Positions 47,124 to 58,993 are shown, counted from the first letter of the stretch. The stretch: 64,000 nucleotides of DNA from Stromatinia cepivora (GCA_014898415.1 RCTD01000005.1:1488001-1552000), one strand, 5' to 3'. Notes: generated by a model not told the origin, from the letters alone. Translations and numbers: made by a program.

Positions 47124-49600
47124 AGGAGACCATCACACGTACAAGTATTACTCAACTGGGCAATTGGCCCCACCACAGGGTGCACTAATTCGTGCACCAC
47201 TTTGAAAATTCAACCATTAATGATTTAAATACAGAATCCAAATGAGCTATAAAGTACACCACTTTGATCGTGAAGAAGACGCCTTCAAATCTTGCACCAA
47301 AAGTTTTATGATCCCTTAGAGAGTTGTTCTTTGTCCCGCATCCATACCATGTAAACTACGTCATATGATACGTGATAGGCACTAAATGTGATTGGCCCGG
47401 AATAATACAGAACCGCTCCCACTCTCTAGAAAGTTCTAGACTTAAGGGAGGGCACTACTTTAGGCGAGAATGTCCGCCTCCCCAAGATCTGTAAATTAGT
47501 GGGTTGATGACACAACTCTTTTTTTTATTATGAATACACTGTCGATCCGTAGATAACTGGAGACAGCGAAGCCAGCACATAACTCTCTACTGCAATCTCA
47601 AGAGAGCCGCAGGACTCATTGCGATCACTCATGGCCGACTTGAATGCTACAATCATAAGAATATCCCAAGCATGGGCCCTATATTGGTTAGTCGGCAGGC
47701 CGAAGAGCTGTAAGTACATGCCATGAGAGTTGGCGATGTGTATGCGGGATGCTCGTGTTCTTGGGCTAATGTATCTACAAGCATTGTGAGAGAGTTGGAC
47801 TTATTTCAGTTCGTATCTCGCCCCAATTTACAGGTGACACTTTCTAACAATCAGCAGCTTATACTGTCCACGTCTCCCTGTACAAGCGTCAGAGTTCGTC
47901 TTATATGACCAATAAAAGTCCGACTTACATCTACCACGTGGTATTGCCTTGTAATCAATGTTGGTATAAAATAATCAATACGCGGTAGTCCCGGTTCATA
48001 CCGCTAATCCCGTGCTCTCGAATCCTTTCGTATCTGGGTCAGTGCGGGTTTCATCTCCCGGTCATGGAGAAAATCATCAGGTGGAATGCAGGTGGGTCAT
48101 GTTAGTAGGCTTCACTATTATCCACCACTCGGGAGGTTTTCCATTTGCCTAGCTCGGGCCAACGATACGGCGTCGACGTCGGCCAACGGCAGGACTATTG
48201 GAAGTCCTGTCTATTACCCTGAGACGGCATAACCCCAGCCAGGCACCTACAACCACCCTGAGTCGTCATTTGCTTGGTGGCGTACTCTCGTTATAAAGAT
48301 ACGAGATTATTAAATTGCAATAGCTGATGAGCTGTTTCCGACCATAATGGCCAGTCAAAACAATTTTGCAGTTGAGGACAATTATCAAATTGTGTTGGAG
48401 ACTTGACCCGGGTGGAGCTCAGCTCAACCTTCAGAAATCTTGATGCTTGCGTCGTCGATATACGATTGCAGTCGGAAGAACAGAGTAAGTGCCTCCATAG
48501 ACATCCAAGACTTAACATTCATGTCAACATCCTTGAAAAGCGGGGAGACTTCGCAGTCAGAGAAAGAGGTTAAAAATTCGGTTATAGTTGATAAGCCTCT
48601 AACTAGCACCTTTCAAGCTTGGTGCGGGCGGAAAAATAAATGTCCTAGCTGTCAGAGCTTGCATCTTCCTGTGTTTGTGTTTGTAGGAGCGCGGGAGGAT
48701 ACTGTATCTTTGGGAAGGGCCATTTTGAGTTCCTGGAAACGCATTTTCTTGAGAGGTTCTATTTCATTGAGAGAGGTTCCATTCCGAATTTCTAGAATCG
48801 CATTCCCTTGAAAGCTCCATTTCCTTGAGAGGTTCCATTTCGGAGCCCTAGCTTTGTTTTGTAGATCTAACCCGAATTATGTAGGTGCCATCTGGTTTTC
48901 CGCCTCGAGCGTATAATTTCCTACTTGCCGAAAATGGCAGATCTCTTTGTCACTTTTGATGTAATGCTACGGCGCAGCCTGGCGAAAAGCTTGATATATT
49001 TGTATTGTTGCAAGGTATTATATTGGTTGGAGCTGGGGAGGAGCTATTTTCCGGACAGACGGCTCTTTCTTTCACGGCTCTTTTCTTCACGGAAATACCG
49101 GCCGGACATATCAGCCTATCTCACAAACCGGTCTCTATGAATAAGGGAGTACTTTTTTGATTCAAGAATCCTCATTGGCTCGTTTTCCCTTGCTCGCGAG
49201 AAATTTCTAGAAAGCTTGGCGGTAATAGATTCGCCAGAGGGGAAGTAATTGAGTCGCTCAAATAGCGGTTAAGGCCGCGTACGGAAGTGAAGCCGTACGT
49301 ACCCCTGATACGAAATACGAAGGTAATGTTCCATGCCGGCTGTATGAGGAGTGGATCTTCGCCAAGGCTTGAAACGTTGCTATCAAGCTTCGAGGGGAAT
49401 CCAGGATGGCACAGACTACAGTAAGCTGTTGCATTCACAGAGGGAGCATGACCGCAATCCGTGAAGTTGACAGCGGAACGAAATAGCACCAAAGTGGCAG
49501 GTGGAGGGGTTCTGGCTTTAAACCGCCGAACACAATACGGCACAGCATTGTGTACACGGCAAGAACTCATCTCAACTGCCGCTCTTTAGCAACCAGATAA
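47124..49600. other. GC-normal intergenic region, no supported gene
   Basis: About 2.5 kb with only short, overlapping frames on both strands. The segment 47,190-47,260 repeats GTGCACCACTTTGA / GTACACCACTTTGA. A plus frame at 47,723-47,908 (NVSTSIVRELDLFQF) faintly recalls a retropepsin but lacks a clear DSG/DTG. Minus frames near 48,424-48,609 are not recognisable. A decayed gene or small element relic is possible. Confidence 0.4.
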
Positions 49601-49611
49601 CAGAGGATAAG

Positions 49612-49618
49612 TATAAAA
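49612..49618 (+). promoter_or_regulatory. TATA-like box of the secreted protein gene
   Basis: TATAAAA about 105 bp before the ATG. It is followed by a pyrimidine-rich leader (TCTCTTCTTTCACTCCC) typical of filamentous-fungal start regions and CAAAATG at the start codon. Confidence 0.55.
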
Positions 49619-49721
49619 TCCTTGATATGTCTCCTTGGCAAGTTTCTCTTCTTTCACTCCCAGCATCCCATTCCAACCCAAGAACGAACTGTCTAGCATC
49701 CCTCGAAAACAAACAGCCAAA

Positions 49722-50221
49722 ATGAAGCTTTCTATCCTCCTCTGTGTTCCTTTCCTAGCTGTGACTATGGCAGCAAGTCTCGAGTACGCTTACCTTCACA
49801 ACTCTTTATGAGCTCAGATACTCATCAATCTAGATCTATCAACGCAGAAATCACTCGACGAGACTGTTGTGCCGCCACTTTCGGTACCCGAAGTGCATGT
49901 GCCGAAGCAAACGCTCTCTTCGACAGCCAAAATGACATCGAGAAACGCTCTGTAAGTCTTTGGGTGGTTCTCCAACATTTCTGCTTTCCATCACGGCTGC
50001 TTTAGTTACAACCTTTGCCTCGGAGTTCAATTCGTTTGAATTTGGACTCCGGGTCTGCTTCCTTGAACAAATGCTAATGACTATTTTAGAAAGTCGGTTT
50101 TTGCGAGTACGTGGCTGACCAATGCCAATTCATCTGCGTTGGGCCGGATTGCTCTGGTTGCGCTGCTCCCGCCCCTGGAGACCGAGTCGGAGCAGGTTTG
50201 CCCTGTGTCTGTTCTGCTTAA
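49722..50221 (+). CDS. Small secreted cysteine-rich protein (candidate effector)
   Basis: Three exons: 49,722-49,783, 49,834-49,951 and 50,090-50,221. Intron 1 (50 nt) is GTACGC…ATCTAG; intron 2 (138 nt) is GTAAGT…GCTAATGAC…TTTTAG. Exons sum to 104 codons including TAA with consistent phase. The 103-residue product begins with a signal peptide (MKLSILLCVPFLAVTMAAS). The mature part has ten cysteines, three in exon 2 (DCCAATF…SACAE) and seven in exon 3 (FCEYVADQCQFIC, DCSGC, PCVC). Dibasic sites (ITRRD, EKRS) could be cut by a Kex2-type protease, releasing a short propeptide and possibly two peptides. I recognise no named family. It lies about 800 bp from the AT-rich repeat block. An antimicrobial or hydrophobin-like role is possible, but the Cys pattern is not the hydrophobin one. 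Confidence 0.75.
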
Positions 50222-51015
50222 TTAGTAGACACAAATATGGGGCTTAGGGCCAAGTATCGTTGTTTGGAAATCGGGGTTGAAGAAGTCTGGAAACCACGTT
50301 TATAGACTCCTTGCGGATGTACATATCCATGTTGATGCTTTGGCCTTTTTGTTCTGTGTTTTCAGAGCGGTTCGGAATTCTGATTACGTTCCTTCGCACA
50401 TTCGTTTAAACAAGAAATGCTTTATTCTATCCAAAATCTCATTGAAATTCGATTCAAATCAAGCACTTGACAGAAGTTGGTCATTGTCCCTACTAGAAAT
50501 CAGGACCGTCCTGTCCCTCCATAGTTTTTCGAAACCCCAAGAAAGATCCGCAGTTTCTCGGCACGAAGGGTTTCAGTTGAGGATTGGAAGAAGAAGTGAT
50601 AGTAGCATGCTTAGATTGAAAGGAGCTAGGCTACCTCCACAGGTATTATATACCTGTGGGCACGTGACTATGACTCAGAGACCTGAAGGCAATGATCATA
50701 TATATCGATATGATCTTTAGTTATTTTTTTATATCTTTGTATAGATGTGTATTCGATATAATTATAAAGATATAGGTAAACAAAAACCCAGTAAGTTAAT
50801 GAAAACGAAAACAAATATACTGCGAGATTGGTATATTGGAATATATATAGAAATTATTCAGAATAAGATGGGGGATATAAACAAAAATCAATTTGAAAAT
50901 ATCATCGTAGAATTTACGCTGAAATTCGAGAACCTCAAATTGTTAGTTTATGAATTTTGATTTGTTCTTTTTTCAATTAGGGATAGGGATATATTTATAG
51001 GAATATTCTACGATA
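50222..51015. other. Right edge of the gene island, falling GC, no recognised gene
   Basis: Base composition drops to AT-rich by about 50,700. A 147-codon frame (50,277-50,720) and a 71-codon frame (50,745-50,960) match nothing I know. The second can be read on across the Fot1-2 insertion (…GIFYD before, NDIMYDGMIKVFNNVIRF after) if one TA is removed, suggesting one older coding or repeat sequence was interrupted. Confidence 0.4.
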
Positions 51016-51149
51016 AGTCTAATACCCCACTTTCGGGCCACCCCCTCTTTTGGGCCATCTTAAAAAACCACTTCATTTTAAGCAATCTCATTTATTAAAT
51101 CTTTAATAATTCAATAATCATTCAATCAATCGATCTGAAAGTTGAATAT

Positions 51150-52740
51150 ATTATTATTTATAATATAACGAATACTTATATCGAAAATGATATTGTTATA
51201 GTTTTTAATGCGATTGTAAATGGATTAATTATATATCGGGTCAATTCGGAATATAGTGTTCTCTATATTATATTTCAAAATCGAATAGATAATTATCTAT
51301 CTTATAAAAATAGTATACAAAATATATAAAAGATAATTCTGGTTTAAAAAAGAATATTAATAGATTGAATATTAGTATAAAAATCATTAGGTATTAATTC
51401 TATTTATCGATAAATAAAGGAAATGGATAAAAATCTTTTTGAAATAAGAAAAGATGATTCTTTATTTGGAAAACAATGGATACAGAATTTTTTGAAAAGG
51501 AATCTTGAAATTAAAACCAAAAGATAATATCGAATCGATTCTGTATATATTTCAAATACTATTAATGAAATTATTGATAAATAGTTTGAAAAACTTAATT
51601 TACCTTTGATTAAGTATATTAAACCCAAAAACCGATGAAATATAGATAAAACTGGTATTATAAAAGATCAAGATTTAAATAGTTTAGTAATAAGAAATTT
51701 AGAATATTGTTTTATTCAAAAAAAACAATCTGATTTAAAAGTTTGGATATCTTTTATTGAATATATTTCAGTAATAAAACAGGTATTCAAATTATTTGTT
51801 ATTTTCAAAGGAAAATATATATAATAATAATGATTTTTTATAGATTTTATTTTATATAAAAAATGAAAATTCATTGTTATAAATAATGAATAAATGATAA
51901 ATGTTATAGGATTTGAATGATTGAAAATGATCTTTATTCTTCAAACTATTTCTTCTTAATTTAAAGAAGCTAAATTACTTATATTAGATGATTATAGAAA
52001 TCATAAAACCATTGAATTTATATTTGAATATTTCAAGAATAATATCCATCTTTTATTTCTATTGTTATATATATTATATATATTATATATATTATATATA
52101 TTATATATATTATATATATTATATATATTATATATATTATATATATTATATATATTATATATATTATATATATTATATATATTATATATATTATATATAT
52201 TATATATATTATAATCATTAGATTTATTAGTATTTTTATCTTTCAAAAATGTTTATAGATATTATTTCAACAAATTAGATTCTTCCTTAGATTTTTCAAT
52301 AACTGGGAAATATAGTTTTCTTATTTGTTATTAGAAAACAAAAACAAAGAGTTTGATAATTTATAATATTAAATTTGGATGAAAGGTTTTTGGTTTATAG
52401 TTTCAAAACTGTATTAAATCTTTTATGAATCATTTATTGTTTGAGAATAACAATAATAAAATTCTAAATCAAAATCCTATTTCAAATAATAATTTTCAGT
52501 ATTAATAGAATATAAAATCATCTTTTATTTTATAGAAAACCCTTCAAAAAGTATCAGATCTTCGAAAATATATATATACAATAATTCAAGAAAAAAAGAT
52601 TGATCTTTCAATTCGTCGATTGTTATTTTGTAAGATTATAAAAGATTTTGATACTAAGGATTATAAACTTATATAATCAAAATATCAAATAAAACAATTA
52701 GAATATAAATTAAAGCAAATTATACCTAAAAAAAACGAAT
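51150..52740 (+). pseudogene. Fot1-2 transposase
   Basis: The plus strand reads as a pogo-type DDE transposase with RIP-type stops. QWIQNFLKRNLEIKTKR is from the HTH (CENP-B-like) region. NIDKTGIIKDQDLNSLVI (about 51,640) holds the first Asp. KVWISFIEYIS and LFVIFKGKYI follow. LILDDYRNHKTIEFIF (about 51,980) holds the second Asp. The minisatellite comes next, then SLDLLVFLSFKNVYRYYF with the third Asp (about 52,217). A C-terminal GKYSFLICY…FGWKVFGL segment is as in Fot1 proteins. Confidence 0.8.
52064..52212. repeat. 9-bp minisatellite, about 16 units, in Fot1-2
   Basis: Perfect TTATATATA units. The expected coding text at this point is PHTSH-x-LQPLDL. Its likely DNA would, after C-to-T changes, contain two adjacent 9-bp TATATATTA units. 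Confidence 0.95.
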
Positions 52741-52977
52741 AATAAAAACTAATCCGAATTCGAAATTTGCAAAAATTAAAGTTATTCGGGGAGTACAAAT
52801 TGAGATTAGAAATCGTAAAATTGAAAAGGATAATTTTAATAATGATTATAAAACAAATATTATAAGGGATTTTATTGAAATAGAATAATTATTGAATTAT
52901 TAAAATTTAAAATTTATATAATGATATTTTCGAGGTGGCCCAAAACAGGGGGTGGCCCGAAAGTGGGGTATTAGACT

Positions 52978-53529
52978 TAACGATATAATGTACGATGGGA
53001 TGATTAAAGTATTCAATAATGTAATCCGTTTTATTCAGAATAAGGAATAAGTAAATATATAAACAAAGTAATTGAATATTAATATTATAAGGTGTTTTTT
53101 GAGGGAGATAAAGGGATTTTGGATCTTTTTCTTTTTAGGCACAAAAGATCTAAAGAAAACTATACGATACAATGATATCAGGGATATCTTATTATATAAT
53201 ACACCAAAAATTAATATTATCATTGTACTGAAGATAAAGTCTTGAATAAATATATCTTACGCACAGTCGACAATCATAAGTAGGAAGTGAACCGTTTTTC
53301 CGATTCTAGTTACATACTCGCTGAATTATATAGTTTGACTCCGCTAGCGTCCGCATCTAGAATATATACTCAAAGGAGTATTCTTCCTTACTTAATATAT
53401 TTCATCGAAAATACTCAACATATACTATTTTTGATACCATTGTTTTATAAATAGATTGTAAACGCTATATAAGTATAAATCATTTTATACCAAAAAAGAT
53501 AATAAAACTATATTATATATTGAAGACAA
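52978..53529. other. AT-rich flank of Fot1-2, no gene
   Basis: Continues the unidentified sequence interrupted by Fot1-2. A GC-normal patch at about 53,262-53,360 (ACGCACAGTCGAC…CCGCTAGCGTCCGCATC) stands out, but I find no ORF or RNA structure I can name. Confidence 0.4.
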
Positions 53530-54130
53530 AAAAAGATCAGTTCTCCAGAAAAGACTTGTCCTTTAAGAAAAATTATTTTTAAAAGAAAAAGTGATTCTTA
53601 AAGAAAGATTAATCCTCAAAAAAACTAATTCTCAGGGAAAGATTAATTCTTGAAATGAAATTAATCTTCCTAGTAGATCAATATATAAAGAAAAATTAAA
53701 ATATAAAGGGAAACTAGTATACAAAAAAAGAATATATTTTGAAAAGATTAATACACGGAGAAAGACTAATACGCGAAAGGAGACTAGTACGCGGAGGGAG
53801 ACTAGTACGCAGAGGGAGACTAGTATACGAAGAGAGACTAGTATATAGAGGGAGACTGGTAAATAAAGAGAGACTGGTATATAGAGGGAGACTGGTAAAT
53901 AAAGAGAGACTGGTATATAGAGGGAGACTGGTAAATAAAGAGAGACTGGTATATAGAGGGAGACTAGTATAGTATGTTTTGAAAAGATAGTTCTTAGATT
54001 AATTACCAAAGAAAGACTGATCTCTAAAGAAAGACTGATCCCTAAAGAAAGATTGATTCCTAAAGAAAGACTAATTTTTGGAGAAAGATTATTCTTAGAA
54101 AAAGATTAATTATTTAAAAGATAATAGAAG
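53530..54130 (+). repeat. 18-bp tandem array, about 30 units
   Basis: A core at 53,745-53,967 of 18-bp units (AGACTGGTATATAGAGGG alternating with AGACTGGTAAATAAAGAG gives a 36-bp higher order). Degenerate units (AAAGAAAGACTGATCYCT) extend on both sides. On the plus strand it stays in frame as hexapeptides (RLVYRG / RLVNKE / ERLIPK), on the minus as VSLYIP. No start or domain context supports a gene. The retained 6-residue frame may mean it was once coding. Confidence 0.8.
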
Positions 54131-54179
54131 AAAAGCAGATTAATCTCGAAAAAGAAATCAATTATTAAAAAAGAATAAT

Positions 54180-54740
54180 ACCTCTTATCTTTCTTTTCTA
54201 AGACTGAGAACAATGTACTTGCTAACTCAACTTCTATTTCCGCAGATGAAAATCGAAGACGAAAACAATAAACCTCCTTTCCCTTCTACTTCACCTCCTT
54301 CAGAAGCAACAACAATATCTATCCTTCATACAATCTATCTTCGAAGGTTCGTTTAACATGGTCCGGTCATATCATACCGCCAGCCTCCAAGAAGTCTTCC
54401 ATACTTAGTGTGCTCTAGCTTCCGATGTTGATAGATGTATGAAGTGGGGAGTTCAAGGATCGATCATGGAGCTGCGAGATAACATTGCTGGAACTGCCGG
54501 AACAGTACTAAGCAAGGTGGTGAGGTTAATTTGAGTGTTGGATTATCAATTGAACCAAATTATCGGGATATAAAGAGAAGAATTAGAGATCATCCTATAA
54601 GTCATAGGATATAATCATTATATGTTTTTATCCCTTTACAAGATTTTAGCCAGTTACGCCATCGTATATCTTGTTGCAATACTTCGTCAAATCAAGCCCG
54701 CACTTCTTCGCCATCTCCATTATCTGATACGAAACCTGGA
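54180..54740. other. GC-normal patch inside AT-rich sequence
   Basis: 54,190-54,535 and 54,610-54,740 have near-normal composition, in contrast to both sides. They carry short motifs such as CATGGTCCGGTCATATCATACC. No ORF over 60 codons is seen. I looked for 5S rRNA, tRNA and snRNA patterns and found none convincing. Could be an unmutated single-copy relic or a small RNA gene. Confidence 0.4.
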
Positions 54741-55434
54741 TTATTTGCTATCCAAATATATTCCTCATTTTACAATCCGATATTGAATCAATTATAATTG
54801 AGAATTTGATATCACTATCATTTATATCATTAGATATAAATATAAAAACAGATCTCAACACCAATTTACAAGTATTAGAATTAATTATATTATAATAAAA
54901 AAGGGATTCTAAAAAGGATAGATTTTTTATTAGCATTTTTGAATATTGTTGAATCTGATTTTTAACTTTTGTTATTAAACATTATAAATCAAATATTCGA
55001 ATCATTTCGAAATTAGTTTTATAATTAATAATAATAAAGAATTCAACATTTTATTTTCTATTTCGAAAAAACTTTTTTATAATACTTTATTGATGATTCT
55101 CAAAAATTATAAAAAATAATTCATTAAGATATCTTTCTAATTTTTCTTTTTGTAGATTGATATATATAATATCGATTCCTAAATCTATTATTAATCTGAA
55201 TTTCAAAGATATATATATATATATTTATACTTTTTTTTTTATATATTTATAATTTGAATATAACCATCAATAATATATATATTCTTTATAAAATTAATCT
55301 AATAAATATTTTCTATATAAAACACTTTACTAAAGTTTATATTCTTTATAATAAAATCTTCATTTATACTTTAATTATTAAAATTATATGATATTCTTAT
55401 ATCGTAATAAAACTCTTGAAATTGAAATTAAACC
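54741..55434. other. AT-rich stretch, nothing recognised
   Basis: Low-complexity AT-rich sequence with poly-T and ATAT runs. A minus frame at 54,748-54,936 has no recognisable features. Confidence 0.5.
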
Positions 55435-55717
55435 TGTCACGAATCGTGAACTACAGGAGGTTAATCACGTGATACCTCTTATCTCCCTTATCAATTGGTG
55501 AGCTGATCGTCTTGTGTATATATATTACGATTCATATGATTTAATATAATAAAATGATGATCCTAATAATATATATATATAGCCCTATAATTTATAAATA
55601 GGTATTTGTATATATATATTTAATCGCTTCTTATAAGCTATAATTCTTCAATTATAGATTCTAAGGAATATAATTAACTCTGTTTATTCAGCTCTATTAC
55701 GGCTCTTGTGCGTTACA
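55435..55717 (+). repeat. Solo LTR of the gypsy-1/gypsy-2 family
   Basis: 283 bp, TGTCACGAATCGTGAACTACAGG… to …TTGTGCGTTACA, with a perfect 5-bp target duplication AAACC (55,430-55,434 and 55,718-55,722). Much less mutated than the gypsy-2 LTRs. The TSD identifies it as a solo LTR formed by recombination between the two LTRs of an inserted element. Confidence 0.9.
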
Positions 55718-55900
55718 AAACCTAATTCGTAACTTGATCTTAAAAAATTGAAAGTTATTATAATTGGATTATATATATATCGATATCGAATAATAAATAT
55801 TGTTGCTTTGGATTTGATAATTCTTTATTATAAATTAATAACTTTCTTTTTTTGAAATCTATTTATAATAAAAGATACGATTTTAATAGTATCTCGATAT

Positions 55901-56192
55901 TATTACGGTTGCTAGAAGGATATTACTAGTAAAGCTAGGAAACTTTATAAGGAAGCAGCTTTATTGTTAAAAACAAATATATAATTAGTAATATATTATT
56001 GTTCGATTAGAAAACTTTGCAAAATCTCTGTATTTACTAAATTCTAATATACAATCAATAGTTTATTATTATTTCGATATTGTTCTTTATTAAATTTAAA
56101 AGAAAAAGGTTTTTTTAAATAAAAAAAGGATAATAAAAAGTTTTATAGCTGTTTTAGGGCTAATTGATTCTTTATTATTTATAATTCTGATA
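55901..56192 (+). repeat. gypsy-3 5' LTR
   Basis: Starts TATTACGGTTGCTAGAAGG, ends TTCTGATA (TCTGACA in the less-mutated partial copy at 63,789). About 292 bp. Matches 39,497-39,788 in reverse. Confidence 0.7.
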
Positions 56193-56460
56193 ATTCTTTT
56201 TATTTTATTTTCAAAAGCAATTTATCAATTAATTATTATTAGTATTTCTTCGAGTAATTATAATGAGAATAAAAAGCATTTTAGATTCCTCGATCAATTC
56301 TAATATCTTTTAAAATTAAAGGGAAAATGTATTGAGAATCCTGAATAATAATGAAGATAAAATATCGATATCAAATCGTTAATTTATTATACAATTTAAA
56401 ATAAAACTAATATAAAAACTCGAAAATATATAAAAAGAATTTGAAATCAGAAAATCAGAA

Positions 56461-57700
56461 AATCAATATCAGATCAAGGTGACCTTTATTTGTTTTATAC
56501 AAGAAAAAGCAATTAATTTACTAATAACAATTATTAATAATAAAAAAGCGATATCTAATTTTATTTCAATTCTTCAAATAAGATCTCCGAAATTTCAAAA
56601 ACTTTTATTCTATAAAGGTTCTATTATTATAAAAGCAAAGGATTTCTTTTTTCAAATTGAATTTATATTTCGGAACGATAATGGATATTATTTTTTGATA
56701 GATCAAAAGAAAATAGATTATATTATTTAATATTTCTAAAACCAATCTTTTATAGTTTAATATCGATATAAAAACAGAATAACGGATTCTAATATATTAT
56801 AGAAAAAGTTCAGAGAATATATACACAATATAATATTAAACAAAAACAATTACTAATATTTGATTATACAACAAATAATTTATATTAAATAATAATTTAT
56901 ACAAAATATAAATAGCTTTATAATATATTTTAATAATTTGAAAAAAGAAATCGAATCTAAAATAGAGAATATTTAGAAAGAATATCTTTTAATAGATTTA
57001 TTTTCTTATATTGCAAAAAGAATTTCGAAATCATTTCAATAATTAGAAAGCAGAAATAAATTGATCAAATAAATATATTATTTGAAGAATATAAATAAAA
57101 TATATTATATAACAAATCCTTTTGATATACTTTGTAATCGAAAATAGAATAATTCTTTTGTATAATCAAATTATCCTTTTAATTTTTTTTCAAAATAGAT
57201 AATCTCAATAACAAAATAATTCATTATTGATTATCAATATATAATTATAATTTTAATATTTTAAATCTTTTTTTATAGAAAAAAAAGAAAAAGGAACTTT
57301 AAAGAAAGATTATCGAAAATAGGAATTATAATATTATTGTTATTAATAATTAGATTATTATTCAAAAGAATGTATTAATCTATATATTTATTGATAATAT
57401 AAAATTAATCATTCTATTTACAATTATTTTATATATTTTTTGTAAGATAATTGTTAAGGAAATATCAAAACCTAATAATAATTTTAATCGTTTTCATAAT
57501 TCTAGATTTTCAATAAAAGGGATATATTATTTTAATTATCAAAGCAATTTTCAAGATCGATAATATTTTGATAAAGATATATTATTTTATTAATTTCGAA
57601 ATATAAATTAATATTATTCAATAAAACAAATATATCGAATAGAATTAGATCTTTGATTTTGGCAAAGATATTTTATTAGTATCAATTAATAGGATTATTA
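56461..57700 (+). pseudogene. gypsy-3 gag
   Basis: Open at 56,479-56,730 (IRSPKFQKLLFYKGSIIIKA), then broken. The matching frame in gypsy-4 (38,815-39,003, minus) shares the FFFQIEFIF text, so both derive from one coding sequence. Gag is assigned by position between LTR and RT. Confidence 0.5.
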
Positions 57701-58079
57701 TACTTTTTTATAATAATTATTGATTCGTTATTGAGATAATAAATGAATATAAGGAAAAAAGAATATATATTTATTAGTTTATTATTATTATTTTGGATCT
57801 ATTTAAGATTGATATTATTCTAAAGTTATTTTAATTTCAAATAGTAAATCTAGATATTGATTGATAATCGATTTCGTTTTACTTTAGATTTGTATTATAA
57901 GATTTCGAAATAATAATGGTCAAAAAATTATATAAAGAAATAAAGATTAGGATCAAAATCTGTATATTATTATCTGAAATCTAATCAATTCTAAAAGTAT
58001 TCTTATATTATCATTCTTATAAATACCTTTTGAATATAAAGAATACGAATAAACCTTTTTCGAAGACAAGAATGGTATA

Positions 58080-58993
58080 TTTTTTGATCATTATCCGATA
58101 GAATACTATATTGATCTTGAATCCGGATCAATCACTTTTTAAGGATCAATATATATTTTTTCGAAAAAGGAATTAACGATTTTACAAGAATATCTCGAAG
58201 AATATCAAAAGAAAAATTAAATTCGTTATTCGATTAATTCTATTGAAATCTTGATTATATTTATTCTAAAGAAAAACAATAATTATTGATTATATATCGA
58301 TTATTATAATCTTAATCGAATTATAAAGAAGAATCATATTCTTTTATCTTTAATTAGCGAATCATTGAATTATTTAAAATAAAAGATCTTCTTTATAAAA
58401 CTCAATTTTAAAGATATATATTATCGAATATATATATAAAAAGATAACAAATAGAAGATAATATTCTATATTTGTTATAAACAATTCGAATATCTAATTA
58501 TATTTTTTGATTTGATTAATACTTTTATTATCTTTTAAATATATATCAATTAAATATTCATCGATTTTGTAAACAATATTTGTATTATATATTTAAATAA
58601 TATTCTTATTTATTCTAAAAATAAAGAAATCTATATTATTAATATTTATAGAATCTTTATTAGATTATTTAAATATAAATTCTATATCAAATTAAAGAAA
58701 TATATATTTTATATATACAAAATAGAATTCCTGAATTTTATTATATTAAATAAAGATATTATTATAGAATTAAATAAAATTCAAATCATTATCAAATAAT
58801 TAATATTGATATCCCTTTATAAAATTCAAATCTTTTTAGATTTTACAAATTTCTATTGATAACTTATTATAGTTTATTTGTAAATTATTTATAATTTAAT
58901 AAATCTATTATAAGATATCAAAAAAGGAAAGATTATATCGAAATTCAAATAAATAAAAAAGGTTCAAAATATTTTTGATAATTTAAAAGAAGC
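58080..58993 (+). pseudogene. gypsy-3 reverse transcriptase
   Basis: Reads YYIDLESGSITF, then KKELTILQEYLEEYQKK, LYIDYYNLNRIIKKNHILL, IFFIKLNFKDIYYRIYI and the palm ICIIYLNNILIYSKNKE (YLDD counterpart YLNN at about 58,590). It ends FDNLKE just before the inserted element. Classic gypsy RT order with RIP-type stops. Confidence 0.8.

Larger units (their letters stand above)
51016..52977 (+). mobile_element. Fot1-2: pogo/Fot1-type DNA transposon
   Basis: 1,962 bp, TA-flanked (51,014-51,015 and 52,978-52,979), with inverted repeats of about 45 bp (AGTCTAATACCCCACTTTCG, then GGCCACCCCCTSTTTTGGGCC) that keep high GC. It is the same element as Fot1-1 in the other orientation. The length difference of 107 bp is explained by about 12 extra 9-bp units in the internal minisatellite. 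Confidence 0.9.

Noticed and set aside
47723..47908. Possible retropepsin fragment
   Set aside because: Only a loose resemblance; no clear DSG/DTG motif and no flanking retroelement sequence.
50277..50720. 147-codon plus frame after the secreted protein gene
   Set aside because: No recognisable domain, no good start context, and it crosses the composition border; kept only as part of the border note.
51988..52246. Three overlapping frames rich in Tyr and Ile
   Set aside because: They come from the TTATATATA array within the Fot1-2 transposase.
53739..53972. CRISPR-like array
   Set aside because: Units are contiguous 18-bp tandem repeats without unique spacers, in a eukaryotic context.
54340..54530. 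5S rRNA or tRNA gene
   Set aside because: No cloverleaf or internal promoter boxes with correct spacing; the sequence does not follow the 5S pattern I know.
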